Positions 30,711 to 43,074 of a stretch of DNA of 64,000 bases are shown here, piece by piece. The DNA comes from Fomes fomentarius. Its lineage: Eukaryota; Basidiomycota; Agaricomycetes; Polyporales; Polyporaceae. The stretch spans positions 3,162,001-3,226,000 of the forward strand of contig JABYQN010000004.1 of the NCBI GenBank assembly GCA_022606135.1. The letters are read 5' to 3'. Both the position numbers and the translations under genes were made by a program. The stretch's first letter is position 1; every line of letters begins with the position of its first letter. The notes below the pieces were generated by a model. The model ran no database searches. It was given only the letters and a program-made list of their open reading frames with translations, and had not been told where the DNA came from.

Positions 30711-32299
30711 ATGCTCTACCAATCTACATGCGTCCGCCATGGGATGGACACCAGCCGTCTTCCAATCGAGATATGTGAGCATGTGATCGATGGATGCTAC
30801 GAGGACCCGGACAAGGAATGGCTACATGGAACGTCCTATCAAACTTGGTGCCAGACAGCCGTCGTCTGCTACGATTGGCTCCCTCGCTCTCGGCTCAACC
30901 TCTTCCGTGACATCGACATCCGTTCGGCGTCCCAGCTCGACCTCCTGTTACGCACACTGTCCGACACACCACAGCTGGCCGACCTCGTTTTTGGAGTGAG
31001 AATTACTCCGGTCAAACACGAGTATATGGCGCTTCCTAGGTTGCTCAGTGCCCAACTGCTCAGGAATTGTATCCGTGTCGACCTCTTTGGCATTCCGTGG
31101 CAGGTGTTCCCCTCCCGATATGCCGATCGCATCCTATACCCATGGTGCAATCAGAGCCTCACCCACTTTGCAATAGAGCTCGAGCAGGGCTGTTGTTCTT
31201 CTGTTCTTCGCTTCCTGTACACTCTTCCACGGCTGCAGAAGCTTACGCTGATGGCCTGGAGAGAAAGTGTTCATATCCCAGAAAATGTTCTCGCTATATT
31301 GCATGACGAGCCATGCCCTTTCCCCAATCTGAGAACACTTGAACTGTGGGTGTGTTGCATCAATTCCAATCGCAATACCACGCAAAGGAGCTGATATATG
31401 CGCTAGGGTTGGACTGCCAAGATGACGTTTCCGCCGCTCCTATTTCCAGACTCTATCACACACCTGACAATGCATGTGGATGACGGTATCTCAGGTAAAC
31501 TATAGACGAATCTCATCTCGGTTGTCACCATCTGAGACTGCAGATAGGGACTACTATGGGCCTTCTTCAGTCACTCGGGCAGCTGCAGCACTTGCAAGTC
31601 ACATGCGACGTGTCATATGGGGATCCACCTGAGGCTGCGACCGAGTCCGAGGCCTGGCGGATCCAGCCGCTTCTCACTTTCCTCGGCTCTCTTCCCGCAC
31701 CGCTCAGCGCACGTCTCCCAGAACTCACTATCAGATTCGAACCCTGGGTGCTTCCGGATGACAGAGGTGATGCATATGACGTCACCAGGGACTGCTTCTT
31801 GGACAACGTCCTTGGTGGCAGAGAGTCGACAGACACCCTCCGCCCATTTTCGGCCCTTCGTCTTCTTTCTGTCACAATCTACGAGAACGACCGGTCACAG
31901 CACGGTGAGAAGTGGTGGAGAGCAGAGATAGCAAGCCGCTTGCACGTCCACCTGCGCGCTGTGATTGATGTCATACTATGGGATGGACAACTTGAAAGTA
32001 TGTATTTCTCTTCCGTCCTTCGCTGACCTTCACTCTAACATTCCATCGCAGAGTCGGACCTTCTCTGGCTCACACACGCCGAACTGTTCAAGGCTCTCGG
32101 TTGGGACGATGGGGAGGACGAAGCTTCATCAACTGAGAACGACTCGGAGGTTCTATCCGATAATGACGGAGATGCAAGCAAGGACAACGGAGACCAAACG
32201 AGCTCGGGGGCAGAGAACATCCCGCTTCCTCCATCGCGTTCCCAGTCTCCTAGCCCCGCTGCACCCTCGCTCTCATCTACTCTGAGTATTCCATCGTAA
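30711..32299 (+). CDS. F-box-like gene 2 (474 residues)
   Basis: The model is join(30711..31349, 31407..31494, 31548..31997, 32052..32299); all introns are GT-AG and the frame is open. It has the F-box-like motif LPIEICEHVIDGCYEDPDKE and VCYDWLPRSRLNLFRDID. Leucine-rich segments follow (YTLPRLQKLTLM; FPNLRTLELW; FPDSITHLTMHV), then an acidic stretch (LSDNDGDASKDNGDQ) and the Pro/Ser tail. Exon 3 has two more codons than gene 1 near its end (WDGQLES). It is almost identical to gene 4; the one coding change I found is Pro to Leu in the latter (GIPWQV/GILWQV). The role is that of gene 1: likely SCF substrate receptor, target unknown. Confidence 0.82.
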
Positions 32300-32950
32300 T
32301 CTAGTTCGCCGCTAGGTCCTCCGGTCAAAATGGTATGTGCGTCGTTGTCGCAGCTGACTAGTTCTCACCCCGGTTGTCTAGGTTCAGAGCCAGCATTGCC
32401 CGCCCAAGCACAACCACCCGTTGCATAGTTTACAGTCAACCCAATTTCAGATTGATGTTTCACTCCATCCCACAGTCTCCCATTCCGTTGATGGGGCTCC
32501 GAGGTTCTGCAGTCACCTTCCTTCCACATATCTTCAGGTTCTTCGATGGCCTCCAGACTTCTCTCAGTAACACCTCACGTCTCTTTGTGCCATCCATGTA
32601 CGATGTACGTGTTTGCTCGACGTACGGTATCCGTCTTGATATCCCATCGTCCCTTCCCTTGCTATGATGTCTGTCGATCGGCATGTTAGTTATGTTACAT
32701 ATCCTTTTCTTCCTTCGCTTCTTTGTGTCCATACTACCCCGAACTCGTACCCATGTTTGCATTGCTCGTATCCCTCCTGTATATATTACATCGCACCATT
32801 CGTTCTATGTCTGATACAATTGATAGATTAACCACTGCGAGAATGAACCATCTTGCGATCCGACAATTCTACCTCGTCTGAATGGCGTTTCGTTTGTCTG
32901 AAGCCTCTGACTACTACGAACACTAACATCATCAAGATCCCGACCAGATA
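32300..32950 (+). other. 3' region of F-box gene 2 with 3' UTR intron and recombination junction
   Basis: A 49-nt intron-like segment (32333-32381) begins GTATGTGC and ends TTGTCTAG. Up to 32581 the sequence follows gene 4; from 32615 on it follows the region after gene 1. Confidence 0.55.
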
Positions 32951-33490
32951 CGCACTATGGAGAAGATGAAGATGTAGTGAGAGGGGTGTGCAATTGCGAG
33001 GGCTTTGGAGCTGCGAGTGAAGACGGGACTGTTGCGTGCACGTCCGTATCGTCGGCGATACTACTCAGTCTCAGAGTCCAAATCCACGAGACGAAGGAGG
33101 AGATGAGCGACGCCGACAACACTCCGATATTGGCTGTCCGACGCGGTAGGAGATAGAGTCGCCGTCGCTGTGTATCAGGAACGCAGGAGTGGTAAAGACG
33201 AGCGGGGGCACCGCGACCAAGGGGACAGAGCAAGAGAAGAACCCAGCCAGTCTGCGAGGCGAGCCCGAGCCTTTGGGAGGTAACAGCCTGACAGTGAGTA
33301 GGAGTGGGAAACCCGGCCAGTTCGGAGGCTTGAGGCGAACCTTCGGCTCGCTGCGCTTGAAGCTTTCGACATGGCTACGACAATCTCCCTCAGGTATCCC
33401 CGAGTCGTACGCTATCTGTACACGTAGCACACAGCATTCGAGAGGGCCCAAGCAACATGTCTTGTAGTAGCGTCTAGACTCGGGGAGGGA
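32951..33490 (-). pseudogene. 3' remnant of a sugar permease gene, copy 2
   Basis: It is nearly the same as copy 1 (23756-24290), with a 12-nt deletion near 33043 and scattered substitutions. No usable frame. Confidence 0.5.
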
Positions 33491-33830
33491 CTCGGTGTCG
33501 GCGCGTAGCCAGCTCGGTCGATTGAGTCGACACAAACACACGACCTCCAGGTCCACAACTACCCTCCAGCTTGACCCCTACCCGGTACGTCGGTCTTGTG
33601 GCCTGCGTCCGGCGCGAGGTCCCCGGGGCGCCAGACGGTCGTCTCAGCATACAACAGCACGATCAGCGGACACTAAGTGGAGTGCGGAACAAAGTGAGCG
33701 GGTATGTGCTGTGCGGCATGGGTAGATGTTGAAATATATGTCAGTTTAAAGAGGAGCACAGCACATTGCGATATGTACTGGCCTAATTCGGTCTGGGTGT
33801 GGCTGGCTGGATCCGGGTCAAATAGCAACG
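33491..33830. other. Repeated block without gene (as 24291-24630)
   Basis: Closely related to 24291-24630. Nothing coding is recognised. Confidence 0.4.
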
Positions 33831-33839
33831 GCGTAGATG

Positions 33840-34580
33840 ACCCAACCCGCCCGACTAGGACGCTTTACGACGCGTCTCCCTAGCCAAACACGGACGTGCT
33901 CACACGAATCACATCGGCCGCACGACGGGCGGTGTTCCCCTGCACGGCGCGCCTTCACATCTACTTTGCCGCCGCTCACAATGACAGCTAAGGCGATTGC
34001 AGAGCAGGTATGCGTGGCGACCGCAGCGGCAGCGGGACAGGTCCAGCGTACGGATACCAGAGGACGGAGGGAGGGGTAGCAGGAAGAGAAGTCGAAAATC
34101 ATCCTACGTCATAGCGTGTCTGGCTAGGTTGCGTTTCTCAAATCACAAGGTGCGATATGTTACGACGGGAACGTCTTCCGACTGGCGACGGGCGGAGAGT
34201 GCATGCATCTCTGCAAATCAGATGCGGTAAGAGTGGGAGTGAGGTTGATCGATGACTGCGATGCGTCGAGACATGGCCGAACGTGTGGTAATTTGCTCAT
34301 GGCGGGGACAAGGAGAGTGGAGATAGAAATGTTACAAGACGGGTGAAATCGCCCTTGTTCGGATCATCGCAGCAGGCCTGAGGCTCTAGAGTCAATCGTG
34401 ATATCATCGGAAAACGAGAGCATGGGGGAGTTCTACCTGAATATGATGCAAATGTGCGTGCTCATTGTATCCAAACCCACTCGCGAGCCCGAAGACTTCC
34501 CATGAACATACCCCGAGAATGAAGGTGTACGAGCGGCTGAAGAGGTCCACAAGCCGAAGGAGGCATTCCTGTTGTAATCA
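33840..34580 (-). pseudogene. Minus-strand MFS remnant 2 (exons 3-4 and long intron 4)
   Basis: It has the same content and order as 24640-25390: worn exon 3 (YTFILG, FGLASGFG on the minus strand near 34530-34450), worn exon 4 and the intron 4-like sequence. Part of exon 3 (the GRLADL loop) is damaged. Confidence 0.75.
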
Positions 34581-35670
34581 CGGATCGAATGAGTGTGAGT
34601 AGGCGGCGTGAGGCCGGCACGTAGGATGAGCGGAGTCGCGAGATGGTACGTACTTTGTTCCAGCAGCGGCCGTGTTCTACTTCGTTTCATACTTTCCCGC
34701 GGCCTGATGGGGAGGAGGGGCGGATGAGGAAAGATGTCCGGGTCTCAGAAGTGTTGCGCACCTGACTTTAACTCCGCGCTGTGACCCACTCTGTCCTTGT
34801 CGCACCTCGGTGCTCCTCGTCCTTGGGTCGCGTCTCGTATTGCACTTGCATCATTGCGCTGTCAGATCGGTGATCCGAGTGAATAGTTGAAAGGAGATGA
34901 GAACAAGGATGAGATACTGTACGGCGGATGGGTCTGCTGTGCGGTACGTACCTGTGACATGACTGCTTGTTCTTCTCTCCACTCGTCGCCCTCTCCCTGC
35001 AGCACTTTACAAAAGCTGGGTTCGCTCACTCTAGTCCTTCCTAGACGGTGTTCGCTGTATGAGGAGGGAGGATGGTAGCGCATCGGCTCGCGGAGCACAA
35101 TTCTGGTCGCAGATTTGATGGTATCCTCTGGTGCAAGCCGCGGCGGAGAAAGGCGTGGTGTGGAGCATGTAGCAATGCAAATGCATGCTTGGATGTGTCA
35201 ATACTGCGTGTCTGCAGTCGAGGAGTCTTGAGAAGTGTATACCACACCAGTAGGGCTGGAGGAAATGGAGATTGAAGGACGGGACGAGCAGCGCAGCCAT
35301 CAAACGGTATCCATGTCTGGCAACCTGATAGAATTTACGAGAGGTAAGTGATGACGACGGATGGCAATCAAGGCGAACGTACGGGCATCCCGGGAGTCAT
35401 TTGCGCATGTCCACGATACCACTCATGTGTGTGAAGCGGGCGAGTCGTTCTTGGTTCTTGAGGGTAGTCGCTAAATGTGCCTCTGGACCGACACGAGGGG
35501 CAACGGCCTTCAAGGACTGGAATTCGAATAGAGGACAACAGCGCGGCCGCGCGCCAGTGTCGTGGCGGAGAGTGCGTCGCGCAGAAAGGCTGTTGCGAAG
35601 CTATCTGAACCTGAAGAGACAGCCGTCAGGTAGATCTCAACAGCATGGCATGGACAGCCTAGCAAGCTGA
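34581..35670 (-). pseudogene. Junction and remnant X, copy 2
   Basis: Related along its length to 25391-26500. On the minus strand, SDSFATAFLRDALSATTLARG near 35630-35550 corresponds to exon A of X, and MMAALLVPSFNLHFLQPYW near 35303-35245 to exon B. Stops separate the parts. Confidence 0.45.
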
Positions 35671-35689
35671 GGAGAGATCTTGCATCACA

Positions 35690-36060
35690 GTGCACAACAG
35701 CCGCCTGGAAGTCTGTCGGCCCGTTGACCCGGCAAGGAGTCTAAGTGAGCGCTTGAAGCTTGAGCACCGAGAACGCCACTACCACTGCAAGTTTTCCATC
35801 TTCCATCTAGCTCTGAGCTCAGTAACTCGGCACTGCTTGACGACCCACTTGCTTGCTGTCCGACCTCTGTCATCCTTCATCTCTCACTCAAGGAGGGTAC
35901 TGAGAGGTCGCACATGCGATGCCAACTCTGCTCGCAGGACATCTCACGCAGGGCGGATAGGAGAGTGGACATCAAGTATCAACAGGTAAGATGTCAATTG
36001 CTGCGACTCTACTAGGGACTTGGAGCAGAGGAGAGAGATACAGAAGGAATTAGGTCCAGG
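35690..36060. repeat. Repeat block R1, copy 4
   Basis: It contains the fullest signature TCGGCCCGTTGACCCGGCAA at about 35716-35735, then GCTTGAGCACCGAGAACGCC, GACGACCCACTTGCTTGCTG and CTCAAGGAGGGTACTGAGAG. Confidence 0.7.
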
Positions 36061-36640
36061 CAATTGTACGTAGTCCCTCATATATAGTCTGCCCCTATCC
36101 TTCACTTCACAAAGTGTGCGCACGAACCAGCCTTTGTGGTCCAGAGGTGATTGTCATCGCTGACCCATTGTGTAAGTAGCATGCGGCGTTACCTATTCCA
36201 TTCGGCTCCAATGGCAAGCCAGAAAGACGTGAATTGGCTGGTAGGTATGGAACAGTATCGTCAGCGGACCATTCATGTTAGTCCCCATCGTTGTGAGTCC
36301 CCCTCTCAATTTGCCATGTGACGTATGCTGCGCAGCTAGCATACAATCACACAATGCTTGAGGGACAACTAACTTATAAATAGTGTCGGCGTCGAGTTGA
36401 GGACGCTGAGAGAGCTTCCAATTGTGCGCGACGCGCCGCTCTCGAGAACAGTTCATCATTGTAACCATACCGCTCCCGTCTTACACAGAAATCTTTACGA
36501 ATGCCCATGCCCCGGCCTTTCAACATCGATGAGTTGCATCGCAGCTACGTGGGCCCTACCCATACCATCAAGGTAGTCTCTCGCGATCAGGCTGCAGGAT
36601 ATCTCTTCCAAGCTAAAGTATGGTCAAACTTCCTGCCGTG
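36061..36640. other. Segment between R1 and the plus-strand MFS remnant (unit 2)
   Basis: Same order as 26891-27600. A piece near 36565-36612 (CTGCAGGATATCTCTTCCAA) may be the end of MFS exon 2. Not provable by eye. Confidence 0.35.
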
Positions 36641-36649
36641 CATCCATCC

Positions 36650-38225
36650 TCACTCACACTCACACGCTTGCTCAGGCTGCCTCTTTCTCGTCTGCAGCAG
36701 GCTCGCGGATCTCTACGGGCGCAAGCTGACCTTCATCAACGATTCCGTGCTCATGGTTGCCTTCGCCCTCGGCTGCGTTTTCGCGCAAGGTGGGCGCGCA
36801 CACCATGTCCCAGATCGCTTGCTCACTGTGTTTGCGATCGTCCGAGACAAGATCACCCTCGACGTCCTCCGCGCCTGCAGATCAGGTACCCCGCGGCAAT
36901 CCCAGCTGAAGAGGTACGCCCATACTGCTCTTACCTCTTCGAGAGAGAGGACTATCCCTATGCTCCACCTCATCGCCAGCCTTGTTCTCTCCTCAGCTAG
37001 GCATCCTCGCGCAGATGTATCCGCCATAGCCCATGCGCTCTATCGCGTTCGCGATGTTCGCAGGGGGCGCGCCCGTTGGTCGGCAACGTGATCGGGGGGC
37101 GTCCTGACCCAGCTCACTGTGTGCATCTCCCTGCTGTCCTAGCATGCTCCCTGCACTGACATACTGGTCGCGAGAGCATGGTAGTCGACTTCCTGGCCGG
37201 GCTGAGCACGCTGTGCGCCATCAGCGGCGTATTCTCCATCAATTAGGACATCCCCTACGCTGACAGGCAAGTCCCTGGTGAGAGTGCATACAGAGATAAC
37301 ATGCTGACGTGCGCATCGCGCGGTGGACAGGCGGGTAGACTGGCTGGACACGCTGCTGCTCCTCACTGCAGGGCTGACGTTTGTTGTGTTCGTGCTGAGC
37401 GACGGCAGACTCGCGAGCACCTGCAAAGTCCGTGACATTCATCGTTGGTGCTGACACTCGCGCTCCGCAGACATCATTACGCTACTCATCGTCTGAGTCG
37501 TTTTAGCCGTCCTCTTCGTCCTTTTGGAATGCATCCTCACTCACTAACGTCCACTCGAGTTTGGATCCGGACGATGCGTCTCGCCAGTGGTGGTGGACGC
37601 CCCAGGCTGCGCTCATGCTGGTGTCAATCTGGATGCGGGCAAGGGGCAAGCTCGCAGCGATGCTCAATATCGTGTTCTTCGAGTGGTGCTCGCTCAATCC
37701 GCTCACATTTTGGATTCAGGTATGTGTCATTGGCATGTCGAGTGCTTATGCGGTGTTGCCCACTCGCCGTGCTCTAGCTATACTACCAAACCTACCAAGG
37801 GCTTGCGCCCGATCCTGACGATGGTGCAGCTCCTGCCCATGTTCGTCGTCGGCATTGTGGTCATCACGCGCCTAATCGGGCACGTCAATGTCATGACATC
37901 ATCGGCCCGAACTCTACCTGATACCCTCCACCCACATCCCAGCCGAAACCCTAGCCACGCTACACCTGCACCTCTGCAACAGCGATCGGAACGCTGGAGT
38001 TCAACGGCAGCTCCAAACTTGTATTTTGCAGTCATCGTACCCTCAGCCTCCTACTGGGCCCTCAACCGCCGTTGTCATCTCCGTCTTCGGCACCGACTTT
38101 GTCTTCGCCACCATGCTCTTGGTCGCCAAAGTCTGCCTCCTGTATGAGCGGTCCGTTGGCGGCATGCTCTTCAAGACCCTCACCCAGCGGCACTGTGTTC
38201 CTCCACCATCGCGCAGGACGCACGT
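36650..38225 (+). pseudogene. Plus-strand MFS remnant 3
   Basis: Exon 3: RLADLYGRKLTFINDSVLMV. Exon 4: KITLDVLRACRSG. Exon 5: with a TAG before PMRSIAFAMFAGGAPVG. Exon 6: DFLAGLSTLCAISGVFSIN, then a stop and DIPYAD. Exon 7: RVDWLDTLLLLTAGLTFVVF. Exon 8: IITLLIV, stop, VVLAVLFVLLE, then out of frame. Exon 9: YYQTYQGLRPILTMVQLLPM. Exon 10: FAVIVPSASYWA, then out of frame. It has at least three in-frame stops. Confidence 0.85.
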
Positions 38226-39189
38226 CTTCTCTCGTTCTCGGCACAAGACCCTCGATCTGAACGCTGGCGGCCATGTCCTCTTCCTTACGCCTCACAGTCT
38301 ATGCTACTTCGATCTACACAGTGATGACGTGGATCCATTCATTGGAGCACGCTTTCAGATCGTCTCGTTTTGCTCTCTACTTCCTCTCTGAGTCCCAGAC
38401 TCCCAGACTCCCATATTCGAAGGTTACACAATTCGCTTTGTTCGATTTTGGGCCGAGAGTGAACACGAAAGTTTGCTTTCAGATATCCGGACTCCCTTCG
38501 TGGCGAGCATGTCATCCTCACGTAGACTCCCTCAACAGCGCAGAGTGCCTCCACCCTGACTGTCATCCATCTCTCATCCAATGTCCTAGTCCTACACGTG
38601 TCGAGTAGGATGGCCTAATTCTTGAGCCTACTAGATGAGCGTGTATCTACCACGAAGCTGTGAGTAATATCAAAAGGGTAGGAACCGTAAGCACATGTGC
38701 AGCTTCTGCATAGCCTGGGCTCAAACAACGTGTCCGCGATCTGATGCTGTTGGGTGCATCGTGCGACAGCAACACTTGTTCATGTGGCGCCGATCCACAT
38801 ACAATTCTACCTATTCAGTTAAAAGATGGGCGGGATAAGAAGAGAATTTATACGTACCGGACGCCAAACACTAGACGGGGCAAGACAGACATCAGCAGGC
38901 CGTGGAGCCTGGTGGATCAGTGTAATGTCCGAGTCAGCACATTGGCGACAACAGTCAGCAGGCGGCTTTGGAAACCTTCGAGCTTGCTCTCTATTCGCCG
39001 TCGTGCGACTGACACGTGTGATAGGCCAGGTGTTCGTGCACGAGGTGTCTGTGCACCGAAGGCATTTGGGGAGATGCTAGGGTGGTGTGTGCGATACTCG
39101 TGTGGACCTCAGGCTTATAATATCCTGCCTGTTCTTCCTGAGGAGCCCGCCTTCGCACAGTTTGCCCGCTCACTGCTTCCACTCGCTCT
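38226..39189 (+). promoter_or_regulatory. Upstream block and promoter of F-box gene 3
   Basis: A shorter and more diverged form of the common block. CTTATAATATCCTGCC before the ATG is kept. Confidence 0.55.
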
Positions 39190-40790
39190 ATGCTCTACCA
39201 ATTCACACACGTCCGCCATGGGATGGACACCAGCCGTCTTCCAATTGAGATATGTGAGCATGTGATTGATGCATGCTACCACGACCCGGACAATGGTTGG
39301 CTACATGGAACGTCCTATCAAACTTGGTGCCAGACAGCCGTCGTCTGCTACGATTGGCTCCCTCGCTCTCGGCTCAACCTCTTCCATGACATCGACATCT
39401 GTTCGGCGTCCCAGCTCGACCTCCTGTTACGGACACTGTCGGACACACCACACCTGGCCGACCTTGTTTTTGGAGTGAAAATGGCTCCAGTCAAAAGCGA
39501 CTATATTCCGTTTCCTCGGTTGCTGAAACCCCAACTGCTCAGGAATTGTATCCGTGTCGACCTCTATGGGATTATGTGGCAGGCGTTCCCCTCTCGATAT
39601 GCCGATTGCATCCTATACCCATGGCGCCATCGGGGCATCACCCACTTTGCAATAGAGCTCGAGCAGGGCTGCTGTGCTTCCATTCTTCGCTTCTTGTACA
39701 CTCTCCCACTGCTGCAGAAGCTTACGCTCGACGCTACTAGGAAAACTATTCATATCCCAGAGAATGTTCTCGCTATCTTGCATGACCAACCATGCCCTTT
39801 CCCCAATCTGAGAACACTTGAACTATGGGTGTGTTGCATCATTTCCAATCGCATTATCACTCAAAGGAGTTGATATATGCGCTAGGGTTGGACCGCAAAC
39901 ATGACGTTTCCGCCGCTCCTATTTCCAGACTCTATCACACACCTGACAATGCATGTGGATGACGGTATCTCAGGTAAACTATAGACGAATCTCATCTCGG
40001 TTGTCACCATCTGAGACTGCAGATAGGGACTACTATGGGCCTTCTTCAGTCACTCGGGCAGCTGCAGCACTTGCAAGTCACATGCTACGCGTCAGCTGTG
40101 GATCCGCCTGAGGTTGCGACGGAATCCGAGGCCTGGCGCATCCGGCCGCTTCTTACCTTCCTCAGCTCTCTTCCCGCACCGCTCAGCGCACATCTCCCAG
40201 AACTCACTATTAGATTTAGTCCCTGGGTGCTGCTTCCGGATGAGAGAGGTTATGCATATGACGTCACCAGGGAGTGCTTCTTGGAGAGCGTCGTTGGTTG
40301 CAGAGAGTTGACAGACACTCTCCGCACGCTCTCAGCACTCCGTCTTCTCTTCCTCACACTCTATGAGAATGGCCTCTCTCAGTATAATGATAAGTGGTGG
40401 AGGGCGCAGATAGCGACCCGCTTGCACTTCCATCTACGCGCTGCGATCGACGTCATACTACTTGATAAACAAGGTGTGCATTTCTCTGCCGTCCTTTGCT
40501 GACCTTCACACTATTCTTTCGGCGCAGATTGCGACCTTCTGTGGTGTACACGCGCTCAACTTTCCAAGGCTCTCGGCTCGGACGATGGGCAGGACGAGCC
40601 TTCATCAACTGATAACGGCCACTTTGACACCCGCAATGACGACAATACACTAAGCAGCCATCCAACCACAGAGTTCGAGACAATCATGCCTCCCCCTCAC
40701 GCTCTCAATCTGCTCCACCTTCTATCCCCTCACTCCTCCCATCGATTCCGAATTCTTGATTGTGATTTGGGTCGCCACAACGCCCTCTAG
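39190..40790 (+). CDS. F-box-like gene 3 (478 residues, altered C-terminus)
   Basis: The model is join(39190..39828, 39886..39973, 40027..40473, 40528..40790), with the same intron positions and phases as the other copies. F-box-like motif LPIEICEHVIDACYHDPDNG and VCYDWLPRSRLNLFHDID, then leucine-rich segments as in the family. One extra codon occurs in exon 3 (WVLLPDERG). Exon 4 shares WCTRAQLSKAL and the start of the acidic part. It then runs into a different tail (ETIMPPPHALNLLHLLSPHS) and ends at 40790, so the Pro/Ser tail of the family is lost. Still open throughout. Likely SCF adaptor. Confidence 0.78.
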
Positions 40791-42000
40791 TCGAAACAGT
40801 ATGTGCTTCTTGGCCACCGACTACTTCTTACTCTACCACGACGTATGTAGATCCTATCTGCCCGAGCGCAACCCCACCCAATCTTTTACTTCTCGACTCC
40901 TCATTCAAGTTCTGCACCGTGCGCTCTTGTCCGGTACTACTGCTCATACTGCTCTGGTATTCGGACAATTTTGTTTTACTCATGGCTCGTGTCACTATGC
41001 CAGCCTGCATGTCCGATATCCTTATTTGCTTGACGTACAGCGCTGTGATGATACATAACCTTGTTTCGTATGGCTTATGTTTCATTCCTGAGTTGACGTG
41101 CTATGTAGTCGTATTCCATTATGTATGATTCCTTTCTTTGTCTTGTTCCTCGGCACATTCTGTTTGATGTCATCTCCTAGCATACTTTCCATCCTCGACC
41201 TCATCGGACTGCTCGTATCAGCAACAGCTCCGAGTAGTGTCTGTTTGTATCAGTCCGCATGTACGACATAGTTGTGGCTTTGCTTCGCTACGTTTCCTTC
41301 CTAAGTGACCAGGTCTATCATCGTGCTATACGGTCGTGTCGTACTATTCTTTTTATTGTCACATCTCGGTTCGCGTCTATACCCGTAATCCTCCAGGACT
41401 CATACCACTGTCTGTCCACCTTGCTCGACCCCTGTGTATGATTTGCGTCTCCCAGTACGTTTGTCGCCTGGTACTAGAATCGATGGAGTCAGTGGGAGCG
41501 AGGACTGTGCCAGGCAGAAGATCGCATGCCCACACGATCAGACGTCACTGTATCCATATCCCATCCAAGCCGGATTTACTAGACGTTTCTCGGGCTGTGC
41601 GAAGCCTCCGAGTACAACGAACACTGAGACATGGAATGCTAGTCTCCGTGTGGTCCTTGCTTGGGCACAACACTTGACTCCTGGTCTATGAGATGCGGGT
41701 GCCAGACGGTAGTAGTCTCACCTTCAACAACATGATCCGTTATGCAGGACCCGACGACACTGAGGGGAGGGCAGAACGAAGTGAGTGGGTATGTGGATAG
41801 ATGTTGAGGATGTCGTCAATAATAATAGCGGCACGACGGGTTGTGGTACGTACTGACCTGACGCGGTCTGCGCTCGTGTTGCATCGGATGAGACGACTGC
41901 TGCGTTAGGGACGTCCGCTGCGGCGTGGCAGCGGCCGGTCATGGGCTACGTCCCGATGTTATCCTTCTGCTTTCTCGCGCCTTTCTACACCGATTATGTG
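40791..42000. other. Diverged 3' flank of F-box gene 3
   Basis: The usual 3' block is hard to follow here. 41690-41830 matches the block at 24400-24520 (GCCAGACGGTAGTAGTCTCA, GAGTGGGTATGTGGATAGATG). The sugar permease remnant seems deleted in this unit. No gene seen. Confidence 0.4.
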
Positions 42001-42039
42001 TAGTATAAGAGTCGACGTTGCAGCAACCAATGGAGCAGG

Positions 42040-42140
42040 CGGTGAAGTACGAAGACAAGATCAAGCGCTGGGGCACTGGACGGTCCCAGGTGAGCGTTGG
42101 GTGCGAGTCAGACTCGGAGGGTCCCGCACATGGGACGGTA
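42040..42140 (-). pseudogene. Minus-strand MFS remnant 3 (trace of exon 1)
   Basis: GGGTGCGAGTCAGACTCGGAGGG near 42099 resembles the MFS start region near 12822-12844 (GGTTCGAGTCAGACTCGAGAGG). The rest of the gene is deleted in this unit. Confidence 0.35.
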
Positions 42141-42224
42141 CGTACTTATTTCTGGCACCGGCCTTGTTCTAGTTCATTTCATACTTACCCGCGGCGTAGT
42201 GGGGGGTAGAGAGGATAAATGGTC

Positions 42225-43040
42225 GTGTCTCGGAAGCACTGCACACCTGACTTAACCTCCGTGCTGCGACCCACGTCCTTGTCACACCTCGGTGCTCCTC
42301 GTCCTTGGTTTGTGTCTCTTATTGCACTCACATCATTGTGCTGCCCAATCGGTGATCCGAGTGAATAGGCCTAAGGAGACGAGAATTAAGAATGAGATAC
42401 GGATACGGCGAATGGGTCTGTTGTGCGGTACGTACCTGTGACATGACTTCTTGCTCTCTTCTCCACTCGTCGCCCTCTCCCGGCGTCACTTTGCCAATAG
42501 CGGGGTTCGCTCACACTAATCCTTCCTGTATGGTGTTCGCTGTATGAGGAGGGAGGATGGTATCGCGTCGGCTCGCAGTTCTGGCTGCAGATTTGGCAGT
42601 ATCCTCTTGTGCAAGCCACGGCGGGAAAAGACGTGATGTGGAGCACGTAAGAGCGCCTATGCGTGCTCAGGAATCAGCTGTGTCAATACTGCGTGTCTGC
42701 AGTCGAGGTGTCTTGAGAGGTGTATACCACACCGGGCCGACACGGGGATCGAAGGACGGGACGAGCAGCGTAGCCATCACACAGTATCTGTGTGTCTGGC
42801 ATCTGACAGAATTTACGAGAGGTTAGTGATGATGGCGCCGAGGGGCAAACAAGACAACGCGGGGAGGAAGTACAAGAGATGAGAGAGATTGATGTACGGG
42901 CATTCCGGGAGTCGTCAGCGCACGTCCACGATCCTGCTCATGTGTGTGCAGCGGGGATAGTCGATGAATGTGCACCTGGACCAACGCGAGGGGCAAGAGC
43001 CTTGACTGGAACTCGAATATCAACTCGTGGACGGTATACG
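42225..43040 (-). pseudogene. Remnant X, copy 3
   Basis: Shared landmarks with copies 1 and 2 are GTGCTCCTCGTCCTTGG, TCGGTGATCCGAGTGAATAG, TGTGCGGTACGTACCTGTGACATGAC and AATTTACGAGAGGT. Shorter than copies 1 and 2; no open frame. Confidence 0.45.
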
Positions 43041-43074
43041 TAGAAGGGTAGCCTGTACTTAGCACAAATAGGAG

